Assembly: GCA_007119075.1 (NCBI GenBank)
Contig: SKQJ01000341.1
Location: forward strand, 1 to 12,381
Origin: Bacteroidales bacterium
GTDB lineage: Bacteria; Bacteroidota; Bacteroidia; Bacteroidales; PUMT01
Direction of reading: 5' to 3'
Length of the DNA: 12,381 nt
Below the pieces are notes generated by a model. That model was not told where the DNA came from and did no database searches. It was given only the letters and a program-made list of their open reading frames with translations. Below, in pieces: positions 1 to 6,811 of this stretch. The translations under genes were made by a program, and so were the position numbers. How positions within the stretch are numbered: position 1 is the stretch's first letter; each line of letters starts with the position of its first letter.

Positions 1-1
1 C

Positions 2-115
2 GTGGCCACCTTCCTTACTCTTGTCATCGTTCCCTGCATGTACAAGATAATACTTACGCTCGAGAGGAGGGCAATGAAATGGTATAAGGGCGATCATATA
101 GTCCACCGGACATGA
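2..115 (+). CDS. RND-family efflux transporter permease, C-terminal end only
   Basis: This is the last 37 codons of a gene that begins before the window; the frame is open from base 2 and ends at a TGA at 113-115. The peptide starts VATFLTLVIVPCMYK, which matches the final transmembrane helix of AcrB/CusA-type RND pumps (typically an ATxLTLxVVPxLY pattern). A short, basic cytoplasmic tail follows. RND permeases are inner-membrane proton-driven pumps that export drugs, metals or other compounds through a periplasmic adaptor and an outer-membrane channel; those partner genes are not in the window. The subtype (HAE1 drug pump or HME metal pump) cannot be told from so short a piece. A 12-bp tandem duplication overlaps the stop codon. 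The assignment rests on one helix, so it is good but not certain. Confidence 0.7.
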   Translation: MATFLTLVIVPCMYKIILTLERRAMKWYKGDHIVHRT

Positions 116-134
116 CTTCGGCCATGACTTCGGC
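111..134. repeat. 12-bp tandem duplication at the efflux-gene stop codon
   Basis: The unit CATGACTTCGGC occurs twice in perfect tandem (111-122 and 123-134), followed by a further CAT. The first copy contains the TGA stop codon of the efflux gene, so the duplication sits exactly at the gene's 3' end. It resembles a replication-slippage product. No function is inferred. Confidence 0.85.
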
Positions 135-180
135 CATCCACTCCTGATTAACCGGGCATTTCGCTGAAACCCACGGCCAC

Positions 181-497
181 TTTCCCCGGGGCAACCCTAC
201 ACGGCCCTTTTGAAGCATTACCGCCTGTATCGTCTTGAAAGGACACGGAAAAATTTCCCCGGAAGGGGGAAACAGTCCGCAACTTTATCACTGATATTTT
301 CGGCAGGAAAATATAAAAGAGCGTTTTTTTCCCCGGAAGGGGAAAAGCACGGAAGCTTTACCGCCGGTGTTTTAACGGTGAGGGAAATATAAAAAACCGT
401 TTTTTTCCCCGGAAGGGGGGGATAGTCCGCAATTAACGCCGGCCAGGCAGGGAAAAAAACCCGTAATTTATCGCTGGTATTTTCTGGCGAGAAAATA
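181..497. repeat. Decayed tandem array, period about 74 bp, overlapping the permease 3' end
   Basis: This array fills most of the 116-467 gap, which has no convincing gene. The core CCCCGGAAGGGG, or a variant, starts at 184, 257, 331 and 407, giving spacings of 73, 74 and 76 bp. Between cores, a second conserved block reads TTTA-CGC/CAC-TGGTATTTT-then an A-rich stretch. It is seen near 216-250, 286-312, 353-390 and 468-497. The last block is the true 3' end of the minus-strand permease gene, including its stop codon at 468-470. The other blocks therefore look like old, mutated copies of the last dozen codons of that gene plus downstream sequence. Copies differ at many positions, so the array is old. 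It could instead be an extragenic palindromic element family that happens to overlap the gene end. Confidence 0.75.
327..346. other. Perfect 8-bp hairpin with a GGAA loop (best of the array hairpins)
   Basis: TTTTCCCC (327-334) pairs with GGGGAAAA (339-346) around the loop GGAA, which fits the GNRA tetraloop pattern if transcribed on the plus strand. Weaker versions occur at 254-271 (one extra G) and around 407-418. No T-run follows the G arm on either strand, so this is not a standard intrinsic terminator. It could still mark or protect the 3' end of the permease transcript. Confidence 0.6.
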
Positions 498-1805
498 GAC
501 GGGAACTCCTGCCAGCAAAATCCCTGCCCCCACAAGCGCCCCTGTGCCGGTATAGGCGAGGCTGGAATACAGCATGTAGCCGCAGGCGGCAAGAAAAAGC
601 AGGGGAGGCAGCGGATACAGGGGCACCCTGAAGGAGCCGGACACATTGCTTTTCCGGAAACGGAAAACAAACAGGCTTATCGTGGTCAGCAGTATAAAGA
701 TCCAGAATACCGGGGCTGTGTAATCGACCATGGTGCTTATGGCCTGCTGGGACCAGGCACCCGTGCCGACAAGTATCAGCGCTATCGCCCCCTGGAACAG
801 CAGCGCGTTGACGGGGGAATTGCTGCCGTCATTCCATTTCCCGATAAACCCGAGAAGCCTGAAATCGCGGCCGAGGGCATAATTGGTCCTGGCTCCGGTA
901 ATTATGGTTGCGTTTGCTGTCGACAGCGCTGAAATGATCACAAGAACAGCTACCGCCAACGAGCCCCCGGGTCCGAATATCCGCTCGGTGAGCAGATAAC
1001 CGACCGTGTCAGATTCCCTCAGCGTTTCAAATCCAAGCACATACAGGTATACAAGGTTTACCAGCACATAAAGCGTTGTGATCACGATTATTCCAAAAAC
1101 AAGCGCCCTGACTATGCTCCGCTTTACATTGTGAAGCTCACCTGTCAGGTAGGCCGCCTCGCTCCATCCGCCGTAGGTAAGAAGCACAAAAATCATTGCG
1201 AGCCCGGGAGTCCCTCCTGCAAAGATGCCCTGTCCCCCGGCTGATGACCCGGAAAAACCGTCGCCGGGAGAAAATACCAGGCCGGCAACCGATACGGTCA
1301 CAAGTGTCAGAACTATTACCGAAGCAAGTATGTTCTGTGTCCGCCGGGAATGGAGGGTCCCCATAACGTTGAGGCCGGTGAGGAGAATGACCGTGGCGGC
1401 TGCATACAGGGAAGAACTGTATGGACCAAGATCAAGAATGACCGAGGCATAGTCTCCCATTATAAATGCCACAAGTGCGATTGAGCCGGTCTGAATGACA
1501 GTCATCCTGCCCCAGGACAGGAAAAAACCGGTGGCCGGGCCGAAAGCCTTTCTGAGAAAATGATATTCGCCGCCAGCATCTGGCATCGCGGAAGAAAGCT
1601 CCGCATAGCACAGCGCACCCATCAGCGAAATCAAGCCTCCGGCAACCCAGAACATGATAAACTGCAGTCCGCCCGATGAATTGGCGGCTACAATGGGCGG
1701 CAGACGGAATATCCCAATGCCTACCACGATGCCTACTATCACCGCCATGGAGCTGAGGGTGGTGAAGGATGGAACGGGACGGCCCCGGGACAAAGGTTTG
1801 CTCAT
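468..1805 (-). CDS. APC-superfamily amino acid permease
   Basis: This is an integral inner-membrane transporter of about 445 residues, the normal size for the amino acid-polyamine-organocation (APC) family, with about 12 hydrophobic helices. The first helix carries the glycine-rich GIVVGIGIF motif that forms the substrate-binding break in this family. YAELSSAMPDAGGEY in the TM2-TM3 region and ANATIITGARTNYALGRD further on are also typical of exchangers such as SteT/YfnA and LAT-like transporters. The substrate cannot be set from sequence. I chose the ATG at 1803-1805 because it overlaps the upstream stop codon as ATGA, a common coupling arrangement, and AGAAGGAG directly abuts it. An in-frame ATG at 1827-1829 would add eight residues. 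The gene follows the methyltransferase in an apparent two-gene operon. Its 3' end is the first unit of a decayed tandem array. Confidence 0.9.
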   Translation of the reverse strand: MSKPLSRGRPVPSFTTLSSMAVIVGIVVGIGIFRLPPIVAANSSGGLQFIMFWVAGGLISLMGALCYAELSSAMPDAGGEYHFLRKAFGPATGFFLSWGRMTVIQTGSIALVAFIMGDYASVILDLGPYSSSLYAAATVILLTGLNVMGTLHSRRTQNILASVIVLTLVTVSVAGLVFSPGDGFSGSSAGGQGIFAGGTPGLAMIFVLLTYGGWSEAAYLTGELHNVKRSIVRALVFGIIVITTLYVLVNLVYLYVLGFETLRESDTVGYLLTERIFGPGGSLAVAVLVIISALSTANATIITGARTNYALGRDFRLLGFIGKWNDGSNSPVNALLFQGAIALILVGTGAWSQQAISTMVDYTAPVFWIFILLTTISLFVFRFRKSNVSGSFRVPLYPLPPLLFLAACGYMLYSSLAYTGTGALVGAGILLAGVPVYFLARKYQR

Positions 1806-2626
1806 CTCCTTCTCAGTGTGGCCGTCCATGTTTCGACCGACTGGCTGTTGCCGCTGCGTACATGGGCCGTTCCTGTGATGGTCCTGCCATCAACGCGGCC
1901 GTTGAAAACATATGTCCTGCCCCCTCGTTCGGAGGCCGTGAAGGTTACCCTTTCGCCCTTGAGCAGGGGGTCGGAGACGGTAACGGACTGATTTCCCGCA
2001 TTAATATCAAGCTCTATCTTCTGGAATTCCTGGCTCACATTCATTGAAAACTGCCGGCCGTTGGTTTGCCATTCCCATTGTCCCCTCAGGTCTGCGGGAA
2101 TTACCCAGTAATATACATGGCGGTTGTCGACACGCAGATGCTCATCCGCCTCCCAGTCGCCCATGCTGAAAGCATGTGACACTATCCTGGTGCCGGGCTT
2201 GAGGACCTCCAGCAGCACCGGCCTGAGTTTCAGGTTCACCGAGCTCAGGAGATACATGGTGATAACCGTGGCATTGCTGATATCGGCTTCAAAAAGATCG
2301 CCTTCCAGAAATACAACCCGGTCATCGACACCGGCCTTCCTGGCATTTTCAATGGCTTCCGATACCCTGACGGGATTGAGATCGATGCCGTGGCCGACCG
2401 CCCCTTTTCCGGCTGCGGCAATAACTATGCGGCCGTCGCCCGAACCCAGGTCGATCACATAATCGCCCGGACCGACATTTGTCACGTCAAGCATTGCTTC
2501 CACCACATCATGAGGGGTAGGCACATAGGGAACATCCAGGTCCTGGGCACGGCATTGATAAGAGGTAATTGCAACCAGTGTCGCCACGGCAAGCAACCTG
2601 GTTTTGAGTTCATATAATTTATTCAT
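1802..2626 (-). CDS. Exported class I SAM-dependent methyltransferase, FAM173-like, with C-terminal beta domain
   Basis: The 274-aa protein starts with a predicted signal peptide (residues 1-27, charged start, hydrophobic core, cleavage likely after CRA). The methyltransferase domain spans about residues 33-180. YVPTPHDVV is followed by SAM-binding motif I, DLGSGDGR (D59-R66), and the acidic ribose contact in GIDLNP (D82). The YVP plus DLGSGDGRIVI pattern is shared with FAM173/ATPSCKMT-type protein lysine methyltransferases. From about residue 185 a second part rich in alternating hydrophobic and polar residues looks like a small beta domain with no clear assignment. An export signal on a SAM-dependent enzyme is odd, because SAM is a cytoplasmic cofactor; the helix might instead act as a membrane anchor. 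I chose the start at 2626 (MNKLYELK) because it begins the signal peptide; an in-frame start at 2692 would bury it. The target is unknown. The gene is coupled to the downstream permease. Confidence 0.85.
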   Translation of the reverse strand: MNKLYELKTRLLAVATLVAITSYQCRAQDLDVPYVPTPHDVVEAMLDVTNVGPGDYVIDLGSGDGRIVIAAAGKGAVGHGIDLNPVRVSEAIENARKAGVDDRVVFLEGDLFEADISNATVITMYLLSSVNLKLRPVLLEVLKPGTRIVSHAFSMGDWEADEHLRVDNRHVYYWVIPADLRGQWEWQTNGRQFSMNVSQEFQKIELDINAGNQSVTVSDPLLKGERVTFTASERGGRTYVFNGRVDGRTITGTAHVRSGNSQSVETWTATLRRR

Positions 2627-2666
2627 GCTGGATAATTTTATTAAAAGGATATAAAAAGCGGTTAAT

Positions 2667-2690
2667 GCCTGATTTGAGTTAAAATTAGGC
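2667..2690. other. Imperfect inverted repeat upstream of the methyltransferase gene
   Basis: GCCTGATTT (2667-2675) can pair with AAATTAGGC (2682-2690) around a 6-nt loop, with one G-T wobble. It lies about 40 bp upstream of the methyltransferase start in an AT-rich stretch, where an operator or 5' leader structure could be. Evidence is limited to the symmetry. The rest of the divergent gap 2627-2946 holds the repeats listed separately and no gene that I can support. Confidence 0.35.
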
Positions 2691-2814
2691 AATTTAATTA
2701 TAAAAACATATCTTGACCTGAATATAAAACCTGATAAACCGGGAGATGATCATGTGATGATATTGGCTGCAACTATTCATTCGGGAAATACATCTATTTA
2801 TAAATGTCCGGTGC

Positions 2815-2930
2815 TAATCGACCCCGGGGCGAATTAAAATTGCATTATATAGTTGAATAATCGACCCCCGGGACGAATTAAAACAGTATTATATATTTGT
2901 AAATAATTGCCCCCCGGGGCAATCTAAAAT
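2815..2930. repeat. Three direct repeats of about 45 bp with CCCCGGGG palindromic cores
   Basis: Three units sit just upstream of the TonB receptor gene. Their C-run/G-run junctions are at 2825/2826, 2869/2870 and 2915/2916, so the spacing is 44 and 46 bp. Each unit reads roughly TAATCGA, then the C/G core, then CGAATTAAAA, then an AT-rich spacer containing TATA. In the third unit the core extends to a palindrome with 7-bp arms, TTGCCCC (2907-2913) and GGGGCAA (2916-2922), ending 24 bp before the start codon. The GC-rich cores stand out sharply in AT-rich surroundings. Candidate roles are an operator array for a dimeric regulator or leader hairpins controlling expression of the receptor operon. 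Confidence 0.8.
2892..2899 (+). promoter_or_regulatory. Possible Bacteroidota -7 promoter element for the receptor operon
   Basis: TATATTTG matches the Bacteroides -7 consensus TAnnTTTG and lies about 50 bp upstream of the receptor start codon. I see no TTTG at the expected -33 position. The matching place in the first upstream repeat (2848-2855) reads TATAGTTG, one mismatch from the consensus, so each repeat may carry a promoter-like box. If used, the third palindrome would lie in the 5' leader. Confidence 0.35.
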
Positions 2931-2946
2931 CGGAGTCATCAATGCC

Positions 2947-5631
2947 ATGTCCGGATACCTGAAAGGAATAATATTTTCCATGCTTCTCCTTTTGGCAATG
3001 AATGCCCGGGCAGGCGAAATTGTCCTTTCCGGATCACAGGAATATACCATCGGGCAAGTCATTACGATGCTGGAGCAGGCACATTCGGTGAAAATATTCT
3101 ACGAACCCCTCTGGTTTGAAAACGATTCCTTCCCTCTCCCCTCGCCCGGTGTGCCGGTTGCCGATGCCCTGGCCTTCCTGCTGAGCGGCCGGAATTTTCG
3201 GTTGATGCAGATTTATGACTATTATGTCATCATGCCTGCAGACCCGGCCGCCCATGCCGGCCGTCGCCATGATACGCTCGTGCTGACTATCGGCAATCCG
3301 GCCGAATTCGGGCGTTACAGCAGAATTGACTTCACAGGGAAGATACTCGACGGTGTTACCGGAGAGCCTCTTCCGGGGGCAGTGATATATTCGGAAAAGA
3401 CCGGTGCCGGAAGTCCGGCCGGAACCGACGGCAGCTTTGCCATAAACCTGCCGGCAGGGGAAATGCTGCTGAGGCTGAGTTTTGTCGGATACGAGGATCA
3501 GTTCAGGCGGATCAACCTTCTGGGACCCGGGGAATATGATTTCTATCTCTTTGAGGAAACGCATATAATCGATGAAGTGACCATCATGGCAAAGCGGGCA
3601 GGGGAAAATATCCTTCGCACCAGGATGAGCATGATCACCATGGATTCCCGGGCTTTAAGGGAACTGCCAGCCAACCTGGGCGAACAGGATATCATAAGAA
3701 GCATGGGCATGATGCCGGGAGTGCATGGCACCGGGGAGTTCGGGACGGAATTCCATGTTCGCGGCGGAAGCGGCGATCAGAACCTGATATTGCTGGAAGG
3801 AGTGCCACTTTTCAACTCCTCCCATCTTTTCGGGCTGTTTTCCGTGGTAAATCCCGATATGGTTTCGGAGCTGACCCTGTACAAGGGCGGCATACCGGCA
3901 AGGTACGGAGAAAGGGCATCTTCGGTTATGGATATCAGGGCCAGTCCCCGAAACAACGGGGATGTCAATTTCTCGGGAGGCATAGGCCTTCTCAACAGCA
4001 GGCTGCATCTTGAAGCGCCGCTGGGCGAAAGGCTGAATTTTTCAATCGGGGGCAGGTCGTCATGGACAAGCTGGTTTTTTGACAGGATGCCTACCGAAGA
4101 ATTGCTGAACAGCTCGGCGCTGTTCCGGGACATAAGTTCATCCCTGCACTTTTCGCCGAACATGAAAAACAACATTTCCCTTTTTGCCTATCGCAGTCAG
4201 GATGCCTTTTCCTACGCGGGCGAATCGGAATATGATTACAGCAATACCCTGGCATCTGCCAGATGGAGCAGGGTGATCGGCGACAGGTTCTCGTTCAATA
4301 TGGCAGGCGGAATGAGCCTTTATGACTATAATGTGCTTGAATCCAGGGAAACGGCAAGCGGATCATACGGCCTGAACTCTTCGGTAGATTACAGGAGCCT
4401 GAAGGGCAGCCTTCTCTGGTTTCCCGAAGGGCACAGGGCCGAAATTGGCATAAACGGGATACTTTACAATATCAATCCCGGCAAGCTGGAACCGGTATCG
4501 GCCTCATCCGGGTTAGAGAAGGCAGAGATCATGCCTGAAAAGGGAACGGAAATATCCCTTTTCCTGTCGGATGAATTTGAGCTGACTGACCGCATAGGCA
4601 TTGAGGCGGGGCTCCGTTTTACAGGATACCTTTTCCTGGGACCGGCATTCACCCGGGTATATGATGAAAACCAGCCCCGGAGGAGGGAATTCATTGCCGA
4701 CACCCTTATAACAGAAGAAAACCGGAAAGCATCCGGTCATAATGCCCTTGAGCCCAGGTTCAGCATGCGATACATACTGGGCAGCTCAGGCTCGCTGAAG
4801 GCAAGCTATACGGTCAATCACCAGTATATCCGTCTCATTTCAAACACGGCCGTGATAAACCCTTCAGATATATGGAAACTTAGCGACCCATACCTGCCGC
4901 CCATCAGGAGCGAAAGCTTTTCGGCTGGCATTTACAGGAATTTCCGTAACAATATGATTGAAACATCGGCCGAGATATACTTCAGGAAGATGCAGAACCT
5001 GACTGAATACAAGGAGGGTTCGGAAATTGTCATGAACGATGCCCTTGAAACAGCCCTGACAGGGGCGAAAGGCTATGGCTACGGCATGGAGCTTTATCTG
5101 AGAAAGAACAGCGGCAGACTGTCAGGCTGGATGAGCTACACCTTTTCACGGTCCATGACAAGGACCACCGGTCGGTTCCCGGAAGAAAGCATCAACAGAA
5201 ACAGCTGGTTCCCTTCGGCCTTTGACAAACCGCATGAGCTGATCGTCAATTCGGGCTATAACATATCCAGGAGATGGCGGATCGGGGCAACTTTCAATTA
5301 CAGCACCGGCAGGCCCGTGACCCTTCCTGAAATGTATTTTCCTCACGGCGACAACCTGCTGGTCCGCTATTCCGACAGGAACAAATACAGGCTGCCTCCC
5401 TATCACAGGCTTGATGTCTCCCTCACTCGCCATGAAACCCTCAGGCTCACCCAGCGCAGGAAAGGAAACTGGACCCTGTCTGTAATCAATGTTTACGGCA
5501 GGAAAAATCCCTATTCGGTTTTCTATGAAAGGGGATCAGGCCCCTCTCCCGGAGACGAGACATTCAACCTTTACAAGCTCTACATAATTGGCAGGGCGCT
5601 GCCCACGCTGACATATAATTTCCGGTTCTGA
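2947..5631 (+). CDS. TonB-dependent outer-membrane receptor with STN and carboxypeptidase-like domains
   Basis: The 894-aa protein has a signal peptide (residues 1-22, cleavage after ARA). An STN (secretin/TonB N-terminal) domain covers about 24-95. A carboxypeptidase-regulatory-like beta sandwich covers about 128-215 (FTGKILDGVTGEPLPGA through LSFVGYED). A plug domain covers about 219-335, with FHVRGGSGDQNLILLEGVP and a GGIPARYGERASSVMDI end. A beta barrel follows and ends in the aromatic strand LTYNFRF. It should import a large or scarce substrate across the outer membrane using TonB-ExbBD energy. STN domains often signal to FecR-type anti-sigma factors, but no sigma/anti-sigma pair is visible here. 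The stop codon overlaps the next start as TGATG, and the partner is a DUF4249 lipoprotein, a pairing that recurs in Bacteroidota. The substrate is unknown. The start at 2947 gives a clean signal peptide; the ATG at 2942 is out of frame. Confidence 0.95.
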   Translation: MSGYLKGIIFSMLLLLAMNARAGEIVLSGSQEYTIGQVITMLEQAHSVKIFYEPLWFENDSFPLPSPGVPVADALAFLLSGRNFRLMQIYDYYVIMPADPAAHAGRRHDTLVLTIGNPAEFGRYSRIDFTGKILDGVTGEPLPGAVIYSEKTGAGSPAGTDGSFAINLPAGEMLLRLSFVGYEDQFRRINLLGPGEYDFYLFEETHIIDEVTIMAKRAGENILRTRMSMITMDSRALRELPANLGEQDIIRSMGMMPGVHGTGEFGTEFHVRGGSGDQNLILLEGVPLFNSSHLFGLFSVVNPDMVSELTLYKGGIPARYGERASSVMDIRASPRNNGDVNFSGGIGLLNSRLHLEAPLGERLNFSIGGRSSWTSWFFDRMPTEELLNSSALFRDISSSLHFSPNMKNNISLFAYRSQDAFSYAGESEYDYSNTLASARWSRVIGDRFSFNMAGGMSLYDYNVLESRETASGSYGLNSSVDYRSLKGSLLWFPEGHRAEIGINGILYNINPGKLEPVSASSGLEKAEIMPEKGTEISLFLSDEFELTDRIGIEAGLRFTGYLFLGPAFTRVYDENQPRRREFIADTLITEENRKASGHNALEPRFSMRYILGSSGSLKASYTVNHQYIRLISNTAVINPSDIWKLSDPYLPPIRSESFSAGIYRNFRNNMIETSAEIYFRKMQNLTEYKEGSEIVMNDALETALTGAKGYGYGMELYLRKNSGRLSGWMSYTFSRSMTRTTGRFPEESINRNSWFPSAFDKPHELIVNSGYNISRRWRIGATFNYSTGRPVTLPEMYFPHGDNLLVRYSDRNKYRLPPYHRLDVSLTRHETLRLTQRRKGNWTLSVINVYGRKNPYSVFYERGSGPSPGDETFNLYKLYIIGRALPTLTYNFRF

Positions 5632-6785
5632 TGCATAAAAGAGAAAAATACGGCACTCGCCGCACTCCGGACAACAACCGGTGCGGCCCGGCAAGCAGGA
5701 AACCCCTGAGGCATCTGGTCCAATTCTCTATCTGCCATATGCTGGTTATTTTGCTTTTTGCAGGTTCCTGCAAGGAACCCTGGTTCCCGGAGGTGGAAGG
5801 ACTTGAAAACACGTTTATTGTCGAGGGGCTGGTCACTGACATGGAAGGACACAGCTATGTCGCTCTCAACTATTATAGCCCCGGTTCCCCGAAGCCTTAT
5901 CTTCCGGTCAGGTATGCCATTGTTCATGTAAAAGATGACCTGGGAAACAGCTTTGATTTCCGTCATGAGGGTTTCCGGGATTCCGGCAGATACGTTCCCC
6001 TTTCCCCTCATTTTCGGGCGGAAGCCGGCCGCAGCTACACGCTGCACATAGAGATGCCCGGGGAAGGCGAATATGAATCGGCGCCCCAGGAAATCCTGCC
6101 CCCGGCAAAAATAGATGAGGTCATCGCCAGGCCGGTGGTCCGCCAGGTGCTTCTTGATGATTTCCGAGGCAGGCCTCAACAGACATGGATCCAGGGCAGG
6201 GATGTTTTCATCGGCATGAGCCTGGAGAACCAGGATGTGCTCAGGCTGAGGATAGAACCCGAACTGTTGCTGTTTTACACCAGGAATGAAGTGATACCCC
6301 CGGCAGCCAATATCTACTACGGGTGGAAAAAGATAAGGCCCGCGTTCATCAGCAATTTCAATCTTCAGCGATTCGGCCAGGAGTCGGCCGACTTCCGTGA
6401 CCACCTTCTCTGTTTCCTTCATAAAGAAAAAAGGAATTACAATCTTAAGCCTGATGAACATATCCATAAATATATTATGATAATCAGGTATTATACGCTT
6501 AACCATGAATCATACAGGTTCCATATTGAAGCTGAAAAGCAGCTCTCTTCCGAAAACAGGCTGTTCGATCCTGTCCCGGGTCAGCTCCCGACCAATATCA
6601 TCTGCCTGAGCCATCCCGGTCGACCGGTAGCCGGATTTTTTGAAGCGTCATCCGTCCGGTCGGAAACTTATCTGCAGGAAGATCAGAATCCAGACTACTC
6701 CTATGACTTTATCAGGGTGGAGGATATGGATTTGCCCGTCGAAGGCTCATGGCTGAACGAGAAACCTCCGTTCTGGATCGATTGA
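5631..6785 (+). CDS. DUF4249-family outer-membrane lipoprotein
   Basis: The 384-aa protein has a long basic N-terminus, a hydrophobic stretch and a lipobox-like LLFAGSC, with the lipidated cysteine at about residue 47. The mature start, CKEPWFPEVEGLENTFIVEGLVTDMEGHS, fits the opening pattern of DUF4249 proteins: a lipid cysteine, then a VVEGxITD-like strand, then beta-rich sequence. These proteins are found beside TonB-dependent receptors in Bacteroidota and are thought, by position rather than direct proof, to assist the receptor at the cell surface, much as SusD does for SusC. The start codon overlaps the receptor stop by 1 nt, implying translational coupling. The n-region before the hydrophobic core is unusually long (about 30 residues), but I see no better downstream start. 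The family call is from remembered sequence pattern, not a search. Confidence 0.8.
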   Translation: MHKREKYGTRRTPDNNRCGPASRKPLRHLVQFSICHMLVILLFAGSCKEPWFPEVEGLENTFIVEGLVTDMEGHSYVALNYYSPGSPKPYLPVRYAIVHVKDDLGNSFDFRHEGFRDSGRYVPLSPHFRAEAGRSYTLHIEMPGEGEYESAPQEILPPAKIDEVIARPVVRQVLLDDFRGRPQQTWIQGRDVFIGMSLENQDVLRLRIEPELLLFYTRNEVIPPAANIYYGWKKIRPAFISNFNLQRFGQESADFRDHLLCFLHKEKRNYNLKPDEHIHKYIMIIRYYTLNHESYRFHIEAEKQLSSENRLFDPVPGQLPTNIICLSHPGRPVAGFFEASSVRSETYLQEDQNPDYSYDFIRVEDMDLPVEGSWLNEKPPFWID

Positions 6786-6811
6786 ACGGCTATAATTCCG
6801 GCAACGTCAAA

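Noticed and set aside
327..346. Intrinsic terminator for the permease or efflux gene
   Set aside because: The stem is good, but the bases after the G-run are A residues on both strands, not the T-run expected of a terminator.
210..392. Small plus-strand open frame of 60 codons in the 116-467 gap
   Set aside because: It lies wholly inside the degenerate repeat array and its peptide simply reads the repeated hairpin cores.
218..670. Open frame of 150 codons on the minus strand across the decayed array
   Set aside because: It overlaps the permease gene in another frame and is made largely of array repeats; the composition is not protein-like and there is no family resemblance.
2815..2930. CRISPR array
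   Set aside because: Only three imperfect units, with the AT-rich intervals also similar to each other rather than unique spacers, and no cas genes.
3543..4175. Several minus-strand open frames opposite the receptor plug region
   Set aside because: They overlap one another and the receptor coding sequence, whose plug motifs are unmistakable.
5580..6506. Long minus-strand open frame of 308 codons opposite the DUF4249 gene
   Set aside because: It is antisense to a well-supported lipoprotein gene within a coupled operon and has no recognisable domain or export signal.
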